Position numbers and translations under genes: made by a program
Notes under the pieces: model-generated
Told to the model about the DNA's origin: nothing
Database searches by the model: none
What the model saw: only the letters and a program-made list of their open reading frames with translations
Assembly (NCBI GenBank): GCA_038316335.1
Contig: JBBQAM010000016.1
Span: 7,250-71,249 of the forward strand
Source: JALHST01 sp038316335
Lineage (GTDB): Bacteria; Bacteroidota; Bacteroidia; Flavobacteriales; Flavobacteriaceae
Reading direction: 5' to 3'
DNA length: 64,000 nt
In this document: one piece after another, positions 17,888 through 26,964 of the stretch
Position numbering within the stretch: the stretch's first letter is position 1
Layout: each line of letters begins with the position of its first letter

Positions 17888-19367
17888 ACCGAAACCGGCA
17901 AAACTGGCCCGTCAATTGGGACTTCTAGCCCTTACGGCGACCGGTGTGTGTTCAATGTTAGGGGCCTCGATCAACGTGGTACCCTTTATGATCCAGCGCA
18001 ATGTTCCTGGGATCGGACCCTATGTATTGCCCGCATTCGCTTTTGCCGCGATACCGGCCTTGTTCGCTGCTTTTGCCTACGCCATTTTGGCATCGGCCAT
18101 GCCGCGCGCCGGGGGTAGTTATATCTATGCGAGTCGCGGATTGAATCCGTATTTGGGTTTTGTCGCTAGTTTTTCGCAGTGGTTCGGACTTTCGATCGTC
18201 ATCGGTGTCATCGCTTATGTTACAGTCCCGTTTATAAGGGATGTGGCCGAGGGCTTGGGATGGCACTCCCTCGCGATGGCCCTGGAAACTGCCGTTGTTC
18301 GGGTCGGTCTTGCATTGGCCTTGATATGGGGGTTCGTATGGGTCAATATACAAGGCACAAAAACGTACGAGCGTACCTTATTGCCCATGATGTTTCTAAT
18401 GTTCGCCCTTGGGGCCTTGGTTATTATTGGTGGATTTAGTTTTGATGCAAACGATTTCTTGATGGCCCTGAAAGAAAAAGAAGGGCGCATTTTTACGCCC
18501 ATCGCGAGCTTGAATTTTGATTGGCGTATTTTCTTGTCGGCCGCCGCATTGTTGTTTTCGAGCTTTATAGGTTTCGATTCGATTGCACAGGCGGGGGGAG
18601 AAGCGAAAAATCCCGCAAAGAATCTGCCAAAGGCCATTTTATTGGCAATTATTGGTGTGGGTAGTTTTTATTTTCTTTTTGCAGCGGCAGTCTATCATAC
18701 CGTACCTTGGAGCTTTGTGGCGGCAGAAGCACTTGAAAAGGATATCACCGCCCCTGGACTATTGAGTTATGTACTGCCTGTCGGTTTGGGGGTAGCCATT
18801 TTAATCGGGGCCGCCATCGCACTGATCAATGACCTTCCAGCCATGCTTCTTTCGGTTTCGAGATTGATGTTCGCATGGGCAGAAGATGGAATATTTCCTA
18901 CTTTCATTGCCAAGGTACATACCAAACATCACACCCCACATAGTGCGCTCCTTGTTGCTGGGATTATGGCGAGTATGGGTGTTTTAGGGTCTCATTTTGC
19001 CGGAGACTTTTTTCTGGGAATCGACATCATGGTCACTTCGATGCTGGTCAACTTTCTGCTAATGTGCATTACCCTATTGACCATTCATACCGTAAATCCC
19101 GCGTTGGCCCAAAACATAAAGGTCTTTAAAAATAGATCATTACAGGTCTTTATCGGAGTTCTTGGAACCTTGTTGCTTCTCGGATTCCTCGGTATCCATA
19201 CGTATAAGGACCTTACAACGCCAGCAACGGCATGGTATTTTCACTCCACGCCCGTTTGGCTATTGGTAATGGCTTTGGCAAGTCTCCTGTTCGCCTTAAA
19301 ATGGAGACAAATGAGCGTCAAAGGAATCGACCTAACAAAACAATTTGAAAAACTTCCAAAGGAATAA
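17880..19367 (+). CDS. APC superfamily amino acid/amine permease
   Basis: This 495-residue membrane protein has about 12 helices and APC motifs: GLLALTATGVCSMLGASINVVPF in helix 1, ASAMPRAGGSYIYASRGLNPYLGF near helix 3, and SFIGFDSIAQAGGEAKNPAKNLPKAI after helix 6. The substrate is probably an amino acid or amine. It starts inside the stop region of the DUF885-like gene, and the aldo-keto reductase/RidA gene begins one base after its stop. Confidence 0.9.
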   Translation: MNKPKPAKLARQLGLLALTATGVCSMLGASINVVPFMIQRNVPGIGPYVLPAFAFAAIPALFAAFAYAILASAMPRAGGSYIYASRGLNPYLGFVASFSQWFGLSIVIGVIAYVTVPFIRDVAEGLGWHSLAMALETAVVRVGLALALIWGFVWVNIQGTKTYERTLLPMMFLMFALGALVIIGGFSFDANDFLMALKEKEGRIFTPIASLNFDWRIFLSAAALLFSSFIGFDSIAQAGGEAKNPAKNLPKAILLAIIGVGSFYFLFAAAVYHTVPWSFVAAEALEKDITAPGLLSYVLPVGLGVAILIGAAIALINDLPAMLLSVSRLMFAWAEDGIFPTFIAKVHTKHHTPHSALLVAGIMASMGVLGSHFAGDFFLGIDIMVTSMLVNFLLMCITLLTIHTVNPALAQNIKVFKNRSLQVFIGVLGTLLLLGFLGIHTYKDLTTPATAWYFHSTPVWLLVMALASLLFALKWRQMSVKGIDLTKQFEKLPKE

Positions 19368-19368
19368 G

Positions 19369-20817
19369 ATGCAAAATTCGATCGTATTGGCCCCAGGGCT
19401 TCAAATTTCACGCATTGTTACGGGGTTGTGGCAAATTGCCGACATGGAAAAAGAGGGAACCGTCCTTGATCCAAATTATACTTCGGCCTATTTCGAACCC
19501 TATGTCAAAGCCGGATTCACCTCATTTGATATGGCCGACCACTACGGTTCAAGCGAGATTATCGCAGGTACTTTTAAAAAAAACCACTCCCTAGGTTCAC
19601 AAACGCAGTTATTCACAAAATGGGTGCCCAAACCGGGTAAGATAGGAAGAGAGGATGTCAAAAAGGCGGTACACTTGGCGTTAAATAGACTGCAGGTAGA
19701 CGCCATCGATCTAATGCAATTTCATGCCTGGCACTACCCAGATCCTAGTTGGCTCGACGGACTTTTCTATTTGCAGGAACTGGCCGATGAAGGCTTGATC
19801 AAAAATATCGGGGTCACTAATTTTGATGCTGCTCATTTGCGGATTGCCCTTGCTAGCGGCATTCGCATCGTGAGCAACCAGATATGCCACTCTTTGATAG
19901 ATCAACGGGCCCAAGGCAATATGAGTGATGTCTGTAAGGAATACGGGGTAAAGATCTTGGCATTTGGCACCTTGGCCGGAGGATTTTTAACCAAAAAATG
20001 GTTGGGGAGAAATGAACCAAGCGAAAAAGAGTTGACCTCTTGGTCCGAAATGAAATACAAACGATTTTTAGATGCGGCCGGAGGCTGGGAACCTTATCAG
20101 CATCTTTTACAAACGGTACATCGAATTGCAGATGAACATCAGGTTTCAATGGCCAATGTCGCTACCCGATGCATCTTCTATAACCCAGTGGTGGCCGCCG
20201 TAATCATTGGTGCCCGTTTGGGAAAAAGTGAACATATCAAAGACAATCTACGCATGTTAGGAATGGAACTTCGTCCTGAAGACCTGGTGGCAATACGACA
20301 AGCGCAAGAATTGTTAATGCCCATTCCGGGGGATTGCGGGGATGAATATCGAAAACCTCCTTTTTTGACCGCCTCTGGTGATTTGAGCCATCATTTACAA
20401 GAAATTCCCAAATCATTCGAAGTCATACGCACAGGGATAACCCGGGAGCAAGTATTCAGTGGAACACCTTGGGAAGATTTCGCAGGCTACTGTCGGGCTG
20501 TAAAAGACGGCAATCGTATTCATGTATCCGGAACCACCGCTACCCACGGGAACAAAATGATCGGTGGAAAAGATCCAGCTGCACAAGCACATTTTGTCAT
20601 TGACAAGATCGAGGCCGCCATTGAGTCCTTGGGCGGTACCTTGGCAGATGTTGTACGCACCCGCATTTTTGTGAACGATATCAATGATTGGGAGGCCGTT
20701 GCCCGTGCCCATGGGGAACGCTTCGCAGGCATAAATCCGGCAAATACACTGATAGAAGCCAAGCTAGTGGGCGAAGGTTATAGGGTAGAAATTGAAGCAG
20801 AGGCCGTTTTACCTTAA
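19369..20817 (+). CDS. aldo/keto reductase fused to a RidA-type domain
   Basis: The protein has 482 residues from ATG 19369. Residues 1-330 are an aldo/keto reductase with the tetrad D54, Y59, K84 and H119 (FDMADHYG, FTKW, DLMQFH). Residues 350-482 are a RidA/YjgF domain (PWEDFAGYCRAVKDGNRIHVSGT, VRTRIFVNDINDW, VEIEAEAV). The Arg needed for imine hydrolysis in E. coli RidA (R105, in PARSC) is Asn here (about N459, PANT), which places the domain with the non-canonical Rid groups. The fusion suggests reduction of, or protection from, a reactive carbonyl or imine intermediate. A TTG 24 bases upstream is a worse start because it lies in the permease gene. The gene overlaps the convergent BNR gene by 4 bases (TTAA). 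Confidence 0.85.
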   Translation: MQNSIVLAPGLQISRIVTGLWQIADMEKEGTVLDPNYTSAYFEPYVKAGFTSFDMADHYGSSEIIAGTFKKNHSLGSQTQLFTKWVPKPGKIGREDVKKAVHLALNRLQVDAIDLMQFHAWHYPDPSWLDGLFYLQELADEGLIKNIGVTNFDAAHLRIALASGIRIVSNQICHSLIDQRAQGNMSDVCKEYGVKILAFGTLAGGFLTKKWLGRNEPSEKELTSWSEMKYKRFLDAAGGWEPYQHLLQTVHRIADEHQVSMANVATRCIFYNPVVAAVIIGARLGKSEHIKDNLRMLGMELRPEDLVAIRQAQELLMPIPGDCGDEYRKPPFLTASGDLSHHLQEIPKSFEVIRTGITREQVFSGTPWEDFAGYCRAVKDGNRIHVSGTTATHGNKMIGGKDPAAQAHFVIDKIEAAIESLGGTLADVVRTRIFVNDINDWEAVARAHGERFAGINPANTLIEAKLVGEGYRVEIEAEAVLP

Positions 20818-23800
20818 TTTTTGGTACTTCCTGGTTTTTTGTCCCAAGGTTGTAACCAATCGATAGTGCTTTTTTTAATCTTTTCTACGAAGGGGTTCCA
20901 GGAAGTGTTTAAAAATGTACTGACCTCTAGAGAAAAGTGATCAATAAGTTGTGTGGCTTGTACTAATCCATTTTTATCGGATCTTGATGGAATGCTGGTT
21001 CGCGCAGCAGCGGCCATCAGTACTTCTTGAATCTTTGAGTAGGGTGAGACTTCAAAAGACTGCCATGCCCCCACTTGTCGACTCGGCCGTGCGGTCTGTC
21101 CTTTCGCCCGCAACACGTCGAGTGCTTCTAAAATGCCCTTGACGGCAACTCGCAGCGTATCTTCCGGTGGCATGTTGAGGTCCTTTAGTTGTAGCTCTAG
21201 ATGATTGACCCTTTCCTTTTTGGTATCGATATCTTTAAGTAATTTCGATAATTTTGCCACTTGAATATCGGCTTCCTTTCGAAAATCATAGAGCTTGCTA
21301 TCAATTTCAGGGGCAAGGTCAAACCTTGGGTCGTTGATTACGGTAACCATTGATGAATCTTTGCTCATGCCATTGCTGAAAACGATTTTGTAGTTTCCTG
21401 GTAAGACGGGAATACGTCTCGTGTTTTCTTCGATCGAAGTGTCTGGTAAAGAGGCTGCGGCTTCATCTAAATTCCAAATCATGTAGTTGAGGCCTTGAAC
21501 CACGGTATCTTTTTTAATCGTATTGATCAAGATGTTATCCTTGTTGTAAACAGCGCCTGTTACGGTTGTGGTCGAGTCTGGCTTTTTGGAAAGGTAAAAC
21601 GGAATTTTTGTGCGCTGAAAGACCTTGTTTTCCCCTTCAAAAGTGGTATGGAACCCTGTCCAAATATTTCCAGGGGGGTTGATGAACAGTCCTTTTACCT
21701 GTACTACACTATTATTGGGTAGTGCCGTTAATGTGGGCTTCAACTCATTATTCGCTATTTTACGAAGGCTTAAAAGATCATCCAGTATCCATATGGCGCG
21801 GCCAAAGGTTCCAATTACCAAGGCAGATTCAGGTTCTTGTACCACGAGGTCCATGGTCGAAACAGCAGGAAAACCATTTTCGAATTGTACCCAGGTCATC
21901 CCCTCATCAATACTGATCCATAGTCCATTTTCGGTGCCTAGGAATACCAGTTTGGATACCACCGGATCTTGGAGCACTGATAAGGTGTATCCCTTAACCT
22001 TTGAATCGTCCACTAACCCGGACCATGTTTTTCCGTAATCGCTGGTTTTAAAAAGGTATGGTGCATAGTCTCCTTTTCGATAGTTGTTTACCACTACCCA
22101 TGCCGCACCGGCATTATACCGTGATGCTTTTATCTGTGCTATCCATCCTTCCTTGGGCAGCCCTTTGATTTTTTCCGTCAGATTAAGCCAGGTAGCACCG
22201 CCATCAATGGTTAATCGCACCTGCCCATCGTCAGTCCCTGCCCAGATGGTTTTAGGGTCGATCGGGCTAGGTGCAATGGTGAGAATCGTATTATACATTT
22301 CGGCGCCCGAAACATCAAGGGTCAAGCCTCCATAATCTGCCTGCTGATGCTCGGGATTGTTCGTTGTCAAATCGGGGGATATACGTTCCCAATTCGCGCC
22401 GTTATCATGGGTCATATGTACAAACTGCGAACCGTAATAGACTAATTTTGGATCGTTTGGGTCTCGGGCAAAGGCGGCATTCCAGTTAAAGCGAAGCCGT
22501 GTTTTCAAATCAGGCGCGGGTGGTATAATACTGCTATAATACCCGGTTAATTTGTCATATCGATAGAGATTTCCGTTTTGTGAAGATCCATAACCGAACC
22601 TTGGATTATCAAGATCGGGCGAGATATCGAAACCGTCCCCACCCACTAGATATTGCCAGTACAACGTTCGTATTCCACCTCTTTTCCAAGTGTATCCCGG
22701 ACCAGACCAGTTACCATTGTCCTGCATCCCTGCATATACCTGGTAGGGGCGTTCATCATCTACGTTGACACAATATAATTGGGCCACTGGAATCGTTTCT
22801 GGAAAGTACCAACTCTTACCATGGTCATTTGTGATTCCTAACCCCCCGTCACCTCCTATTATAAAATTTTCAGGATCTTTGGGATTCACCCAGAACGCAT
22901 GAAAATCGGCATGAATACCCTTGGTTTCATCCGCAGGAATCATCGGAGTCGGATCAAACGTCTTTCCCCCATCATAGCTGACGGTCAACGGCTGGTAAAT
23001 ATTGTATAAACGATTCGGGTCTTTGCTGTCGACCGCCAAATCTTGAAAATAGAAAGGGCGGTTATTGGTGAATTTAGGATCTTCATTGATTTTGTACCAA
23101 GAAGAACCTCCGTCATCACTCCGGAACAGGGCATTTTTGGTTGCTTCTATCTTTGCGTACATACGTTTTGGGTCACTTGGTGCCATCGCCAGACCAATGC
23201 GACCGAGTTCCCCGGAAGGCAGTCCGTCTTTATCCGTAATTTGCTTCCATGTGCCACCACCATCATGGGTGACGAACAGGCCTGAACCAGGTCCTCCCGA
23301 GGTGAAATAATAGGGCGTTCTTCTATGCTGGTACATTGCGGCAAAGAGTGTATTTGGGTTTCTGGGATCTTGTATCAGATCGGCAATACCTGACTGTTCG
23401 TTCGTATACAATATTTTCTTCCATGTCTTACCACCATCGGTCGTTTTGTAGAGCCCTCTCTGTTCGTTGGGTGTGAATGGATCCCCCATGGCCCCGACAT
23501 ATACAATGTCTGGGTTATGGGAGTCTATCAAAATGCGATGAATCGTTTTGGTCGCCGTTAGGCCCATCTGCTGCCAAGTTTTTCCAGCGTCGATACTCTT
23601 GAATATACCCATGCCCAAATTCATTGAATTTCGGGGATTGCCCTCACCGGTCCCTACCCAAACAACGTCAGGATTACTTTGCTGAATGGCTAAGGCCCCA
23701 ATGTTTTGGGTGGGCTGATCATCGAATATCGGATACCAAGCAGTACCGCCGTTTTCCGATTTCCATACCCCTCCCGATGCCGCCCCGACATAGATTATTT

Positions 23801-23966
23801 TTGGATTGTAGGTCAGCGCATCGATAGCAGTGATGCGACCGCTCATATTGGCAGGGCCCACATTTCGGAGATTCAGATTTTTTAGGAGTGTAACATCGAG
23901 TTTTTGTGCGTTGACTAGAAAAATACTTAAGAGCGATACGCAGAAAAAAGAATATCTTGTAATCAT
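20814..23966 (-). CDS. large secreted BNR/VPS10-type beta-propeller protein
   Basis: This 1050-residue protein has a signal peptide (MITRYSFFCVSLLSIFLVNA). About residues 25-730 carry many BNR/sortilin-type repeats (S/N-x-D-G-G-x-T-W, e.g. SENGGTAWYPI, TTDGGKTWKKI, SDDGGSSWYKI), forming one or two propellers like those of VPS10 or GH74-like proteins. The C-terminal 300 residues include a beta-sandwich (PGNYKIVFSNG) and a coiled-coil-like segment near 880-930. No catalytic residues can be named; it may bind proteins or glycans outside the cell. A TATCTTTG box lies 26 bases upstream of the start. Confidence 0.85.
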   Translation of the reverse strand: MITRYSFFCVSLLSIFLVNAQKLDVTLLKNLNLRNVGPANMSGRITAIDALTYNPKIIYVGAASGGVWKSENGGTAWYPIFDDQPTQNIGALAIQQSNPDVVWVGTGEGNPRNSMNLGMGIFKSIDAGKTWQQMGLTATKTIHRILIDSHNPDIVYVGAMGDPFTPNEQRGLYKTTDGGKTWKKILYTNEQSGIADLIQDPRNPNTLFAAMYQHRRTPYYFTSGGPGSGLFVTHDGGGTWKQITDKDGLPSGELGRIGLAMAPSDPKRMYAKIEATKNALFRSDDGGSSWYKINEDPKFTNNRPFYFQDLAVDSKDPNRLYNIYQPLTVSYDGGKTFDPTPMIPADETKGIHADFHAFWVNPKDPENFIIGGDGGLGITNDHGKSWYFPETIPVAQLYCVNVDDERPYQVYAGMQDNGNWSGPGYTWKRGGIRTLYWQYLVGGDGFDISPDLDNPRFGYGSSQNGNLYRYDKLTGYYSSIIPPAPDLKTRLRFNWNAAFARDPNDPKLVYYGSQFVHMTHDNGANWERISPDLTTNNPEHQQADYGGLTLDVSGAEMYNTILTIAPSPIDPKTIWAGTDDGQVRLTIDGGATWLNLTEKIKGLPKEGWIAQIKASRYNAGAAWVVVNNYRKGDYAPYLFKTSDYGKTWSGLVDDSKVKGYTLSVLQDPVVSKLVFLGTENGLWISIDEGMTWVQFENGFPAVSTMDLVVQEPESALVIGTFGRAIWILDDLLSLRKIANNELKPTLTALPNNSVVQVKGLFINPPGNIWTGFHTTFEGENKVFQRTKIPFYLSKKPDSTTTVTGAVYNKDNILINTIKKDTVVQGLNYMIWNLDEAAASLPDTSIEENTRRIPVLPGNYKIVFSNGMSKDSSMVTVINDPRFDLAPEIDSKLYDFRKEADIQVAKLSKLLKDIDTKKERVNHLELQLKDLNMPPEDTLRVAVKGILEALDVLRAKGQTARPSRQVGAWQSFEVSPYSKIQEVLMAAAARTSIPSRSDKNGLVQATQLIDHFSLEVSTFLNTSWNPFVEKIKKSTIDWLQPWDKKPGSTKN

Positions 23967-23991
23967 AGAAAGGGTGTCTTATAGGAAGTTT

Positions 23992-23999
23992 CAAAGATA
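23992..23999 (-). promoter_or_regulatory. -7 promoter box of the BNR-repeat gene
   Basis: TATCTTTG on the minus strand fully matches TAnnTTTG, giving a predicted leader of about 20 bases. No clear -33 TTTG is visible. Confidence 0.5.
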
Positions 24000-24170
24000 C
24001 AATAAGCGGCCATCTTTTTGAGCGCTGAACAAGACCAATGGCACAACGGATTTAGTTAGGAACTAAAGTAGCGTTAAGACCTGAAAATCCAAATCAACCC
24101 AATGCAACCATCATTCTGCGGATGGGCTCAATGTATGAGCAAAAAACAAAAATTGCTAGGTTCTTAAAAT

Positions 24171-25073
24171 TTATTTGTAAGCACAGGCCGACGGATCTGA
24201 TTTTACATAGTACTTTTTGTAATTGGTGGCTTTGGGATCCATACAGCCTTTTAGGTTTTTGATTTCTACCAACCTAAAGTCGACGGGCTGACCCTCACTC
24301 TGTAAGGCGATAAAGCCTTCTTTTAATAATTGGCCGTCCTTTTTTTGTGCCGGGTCGAAACCCTCGACAACGCCGCCGCCGATTTGCGGCTTGCTGTATT
24401 GTAATACGGTTTCCCCATTGACGATATGTGTAACGAGGGAATCCCCCAATACAATTGCTTCGGCCCGAACCCATTGATCGCCAAAATACGTTTTTGAAGA
24501 AGAATTTATACAATGCCGCGGGTCGATTTTACCATCATAGACGACATCAGTGCCCGGAGAGCACATGTTCCCCGTGGGGCGTGGTTCCCCTTCCTTGATT
24601 CCGGCCAATAATTGTAGTTCTACCGATATTGGCCAATTTTGTTCTTTTGGCATCGTTTTGGGGTCCTGTGAATGGAACATGACCCCGCTATTTTTTAAGG
24701 TATAATCCGGTGCACCGGGATATAGGTCACCAACAAATCGATATTCGACTACCAGATGGTAATACGAATAGGGTTTGTTATAGTACAAATGGGCAAATCG
24801 GTCATTGAATTGGCCATCGTATTTGTCGTATCGTACTTTTACAATGCCATCTTCGACCCGAAACGTATCCGCATAGTTATCGCCTACTTCGTAGTGATGC
24901 ACTTTGGCGGTCCAATCGTTTAGGTCCTTTCCATTGAAAAGGGAAACCCATTCTTGCTCCTTGGGTTGGGCCGGTACTTTTACAGTGCCACAGCGGCAGA
25001 CCAACAGGCCTAGGCTGATTAGGAAGATTATCTTGGTAGTTCGGAAGATTGTTTTCATTTCAAAGGTATTCAT
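24171..25073 (-). CDS. DUF1080 (3-keto-disaccharide hydrolase-like) lipoprotein
   Basis: The protein has 300 residues from the ATG at 25073 (MNTFEMKTIF; the ATG at 25058 is an alternative). A signal peptide with a cysteine-rich lipobox region (LGLLVCRCG) is followed by the DUF1080 concanavalin-like fold: EWVSLFNGKDLNDWTAKV, RVEDGIVKVRYD, KNSGVMFHSQDP, and EGFIALQSEGQPVDFRLVEIKNL. DUF1080 proteins were linked to hydrolysis or lysis of 3-keto-glycosides. A cysteine-containing tail (GCMDPKATNYKKYY) follows. Longer upstream reading frames would run into the divergent SulP gene and are not believed. Confidence 0.8.
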   Translation of the reverse strand: MNTFEMKTIFRTTKIIFLISLGLLVCRCGTVKVPAQPKEQEWVSLFNGKDLNDWTAKVHHYEVGDNYADTFRVEDGIVKVRYDKYDGQFNDRFAHLYYNKPYSYYHLVVEYRFVGDLYPGAPDYTLKNSGVMFHSQDPKTMPKEQNWPISVELQLLAGIKEGEPRPTGNMCSPGTDVVYDGKIDPRHCINSSSKTYFGDQWVRAEAIVLGDSLVTHIVNGETVLQYSKPQIGGGVVEGFDPAQKKDGQLLKEGFIALQSEGQPVDFRLVEIKNLKGCMDPKATNYKKYYVKSDPSACAYK

Positions 25074-25164
25074 GGCTTGAATATACAATATGTTTTTGAT
25101 AAAAGACGAGCGTCGAAGCCACTGAAATGAAAGGAATGATATCTTACAATTTTTTATTTTGCAG

Positions 25165-25172
25165 TACCTTTG
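25165..25172 (+). promoter_or_regulatory. -7 promoter box next to the SulP start codon
   Basis: TACCTTTG matches TAnnTTTG and ends 4 bases before the ATG at 25177, the same spacing as at queE. The -33 element is weak or absent. Confidence 0.4.
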
Positions 25173-25176
25173 GGAC

Positions 25177-26907
25177 ATGCGAAGATTTCTTCCGGTTTTG
25201 CAGTGGCTGCCGAAATATAAGCGGGCTTGGTTCCTTAAAGACCTGGTCGGAGGTCTTACCGTTGGGATTATTCTTATCCCACAGGGCATGGCATATGCCA
25301 TGATTGCTGGTTTACCTCCCGTTTATGGCCTATATACCGCTTTGATTCCCGTTTTTTTCTATGCTATTTTGGGCACATCGCGCCAAATATCGGTCGGCCC
25401 GGTCGCAATGGATTCACTTTTAGTGGCTGCCGGTCTTGGTACCCTGGCCATTTCGGGGTTGGAAAATTACATCGCCATGGCCATTTTCCTTGTTTTTTTG
25501 GTGGGGGCCATTCAATTGTTATTCGGCCTGTTACGCATGGGCTTTTTGGTAAACTTCCTCTCCAAGCCGGTGATAAGTGGCTTTACATCGGGTGCTGCCA
25601 TTATCATTATATTCAGTCAATTGAAGCACCTTCTAGGGGCTGATATTGAAAACAGCAATCGTTTTCATGTTTTAGTAGTGCATGTTTTTGAAAAGCTAAA
25701 CCATACCAATGCATACGATTTGACCATTGGGTTGCTCGGCATTGGTATCATCCTCGTCCTCAAAAAATGGGATAAAAGAATCCCAGGGATCTTATTGGTG
25801 GTCGTAATCGGAATAGTAGGGGTTTATTTCATGAAGTTAGAATCCTATGGGGTTAAATTGGTCGGAAACATTCCAAGTGGCTTGCCCCACTTCAAGATTC
25901 CACATTTCACACTTGAAGGTATTGGTGAATTATGGCCGATGGCACTCACTTTGGCACTGGTCGGATATTTGGAAACCATTTCGATTGGAAGGGCACTTGA
26001 GGAAAAAAACGGGGAGGAAACGATTGATGCAAATCAAGAATTGGTAGCATTGGGCACTTCGAATATGGTGGGTTCTTTTTTTCAATCGTATATCTCTACC
26101 GCCAGTTTTTCGCGTTCTGCGATTAGCCAGGAATCGGGAACAACAACGAACTTGGCAGCCTTTGTAAGCGTCGTATTGGTTGTGGTCACCCTCTTGTTTT
26201 TAACGCCCTTGTTTTATTTTTTGCCGAACGCCGTGCTGGCCTCGATTATTATGGTCTCCGTTTTCGGCCTTATTGATGTAGCCTATGCCAAAAGTTTGTG
26301 GTTGCATCGTAGGGATGAATTTTTGGTGTTACTCATTACCTTTTTAGCAACCCTCTTCATAGGCATCAAGGAAGGTATTCTTATCGGGATTCTTATCTCC
26401 TTATTACTTATGGTATATCGTACTTCCAATCCGCATTTCGCGGTTTTGGGAAAGATTAAGGATACCGATTATTATAAGAATGTCGACCGTTTCGGGAATG
26501 AGGCTATCGTACGCGACGACTTGTTGATCATACGTTTTGATGCGCAATTATATTTCGGGAATTCGGGTTTTTTCAAAAAGCAGATTTTTAAGCATATTGA
26601 CGCGAAAGGAAAAGCACTAAAAGGTGTAATCGTAAATGCCGAGGCTATTAACTATATTGATGCCACGGCCACCCAGATGTTGATAAAAGTAATTCATGAA
26701 ATTCACGACAGAAACCTGCAATTCTATTTTGCCGGCGCCATTGGCCCCACGCGCGACATTATTTTTAGTAGCGGTATTATCAACGAATTGCACAGGGAGT
26801 TTCTTTTTGCAATGACCAATGAGGCGGTAGCGTACTTTGATCATCCCCATTCGGTATCGATTGCCGGCAGTAAAGTGGCGTATCAAAACAGGGTGCATGG
26901 TAACTAA
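25177..26907 (+). CDS. SulP family anion transporter with STAS domain
   Basis: The protein has 576 residues from ATG 25177 (MRRFLPVLQWLP). Residues 15-425 form the SulP transporter core (DLVGGLTVGIILIPQGMAYAMIAGLPPVYGLYTALIPVFFYAILGTSRQISVGPVA is the family signature; SFSRSAISQESG lies later). A C-terminal STAS domain (about 440-565, with IVNAEAINYIDATATQMLIKV) regulates transport. The substrate could be sulfate, bicarbonate or another anion; the persulfide dioxygenase gene 57 bases downstream favours a sulfur oxyanion (inference). Confidence 0.92.
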   Translation: MRRFLPVLQWLPKYKRAWFLKDLVGGLTVGIILIPQGMAYAMIAGLPPVYGLYTALIPVFFYAILGTSRQISVGPVAMDSLLVAAGLGTLAISGLENYIAMAIFLVFLVGAIQLLFGLLRMGFLVNFLSKPVISGFTSGAAIIIIFSQLKHLLGADIENSNRFHVLVVHVFEKLNHTNAYDLTIGLLGIGIILVLKKWDKRIPGILLVVVIGIVGVYFMKLESYGVKLVGNIPSGLPHFKIPHFTLEGIGELWPMALTLALVGYLETISIGRALEEKNGEETIDANQELVALGTSNMVGSFFQSYISTASFSRSAISQESGTTTNLAAFVSVVLVVVTLLFLTPLFYFLPNAVLASIIMVSVFGLIDVAYAKSLWLHRRDEFLVLLITFLATLFIGIKEGILIGILISLLLMVYRTSNPHFAVLGKIKDTDYYKNVDRFGNEAIVRDDLLIIRFDAQLYFGNSGFFKKQIFKHIDAKGKALKGVIVNAEAINYIDATATQMLIKVIHEIHDRNLQFYFAGAIGPTRDIIFSSGIINELHREFLFAMTNEAVAYFDHPHSVSIAGSKVAYQNRVHGN

Positions 26908-26914
26908 AGTTACC

Positions 26915-26942
26915 TTGACCAAAAAATTAAGCATTATTTTTG
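26915..26942 (+). promoter_or_regulatory. promoter of the persulfide dioxygenase-rhodanese gene
   Basis: TTG at 26915-26917, 17 bases of spacer and TATTTTTG at 26935-26942 fit the Bacteroidota consensus. The predicted leader of about 18 bases contains a purine-rich AAAGGAAGG ahead of the ATG at 26965. Confidence 0.5.
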
Positions 26943-26964
26943 TGGGAATTTTAAAGGAAGGATT

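Noticed and set aside
25074..25301. N-terminal extension of the DUF1080 gene
   Set aside because: It would overlap the SulP coding region, lacks a signal peptide at the proper place, and the ATG at 25073 or 25058 gives a normal lipoprotein start.
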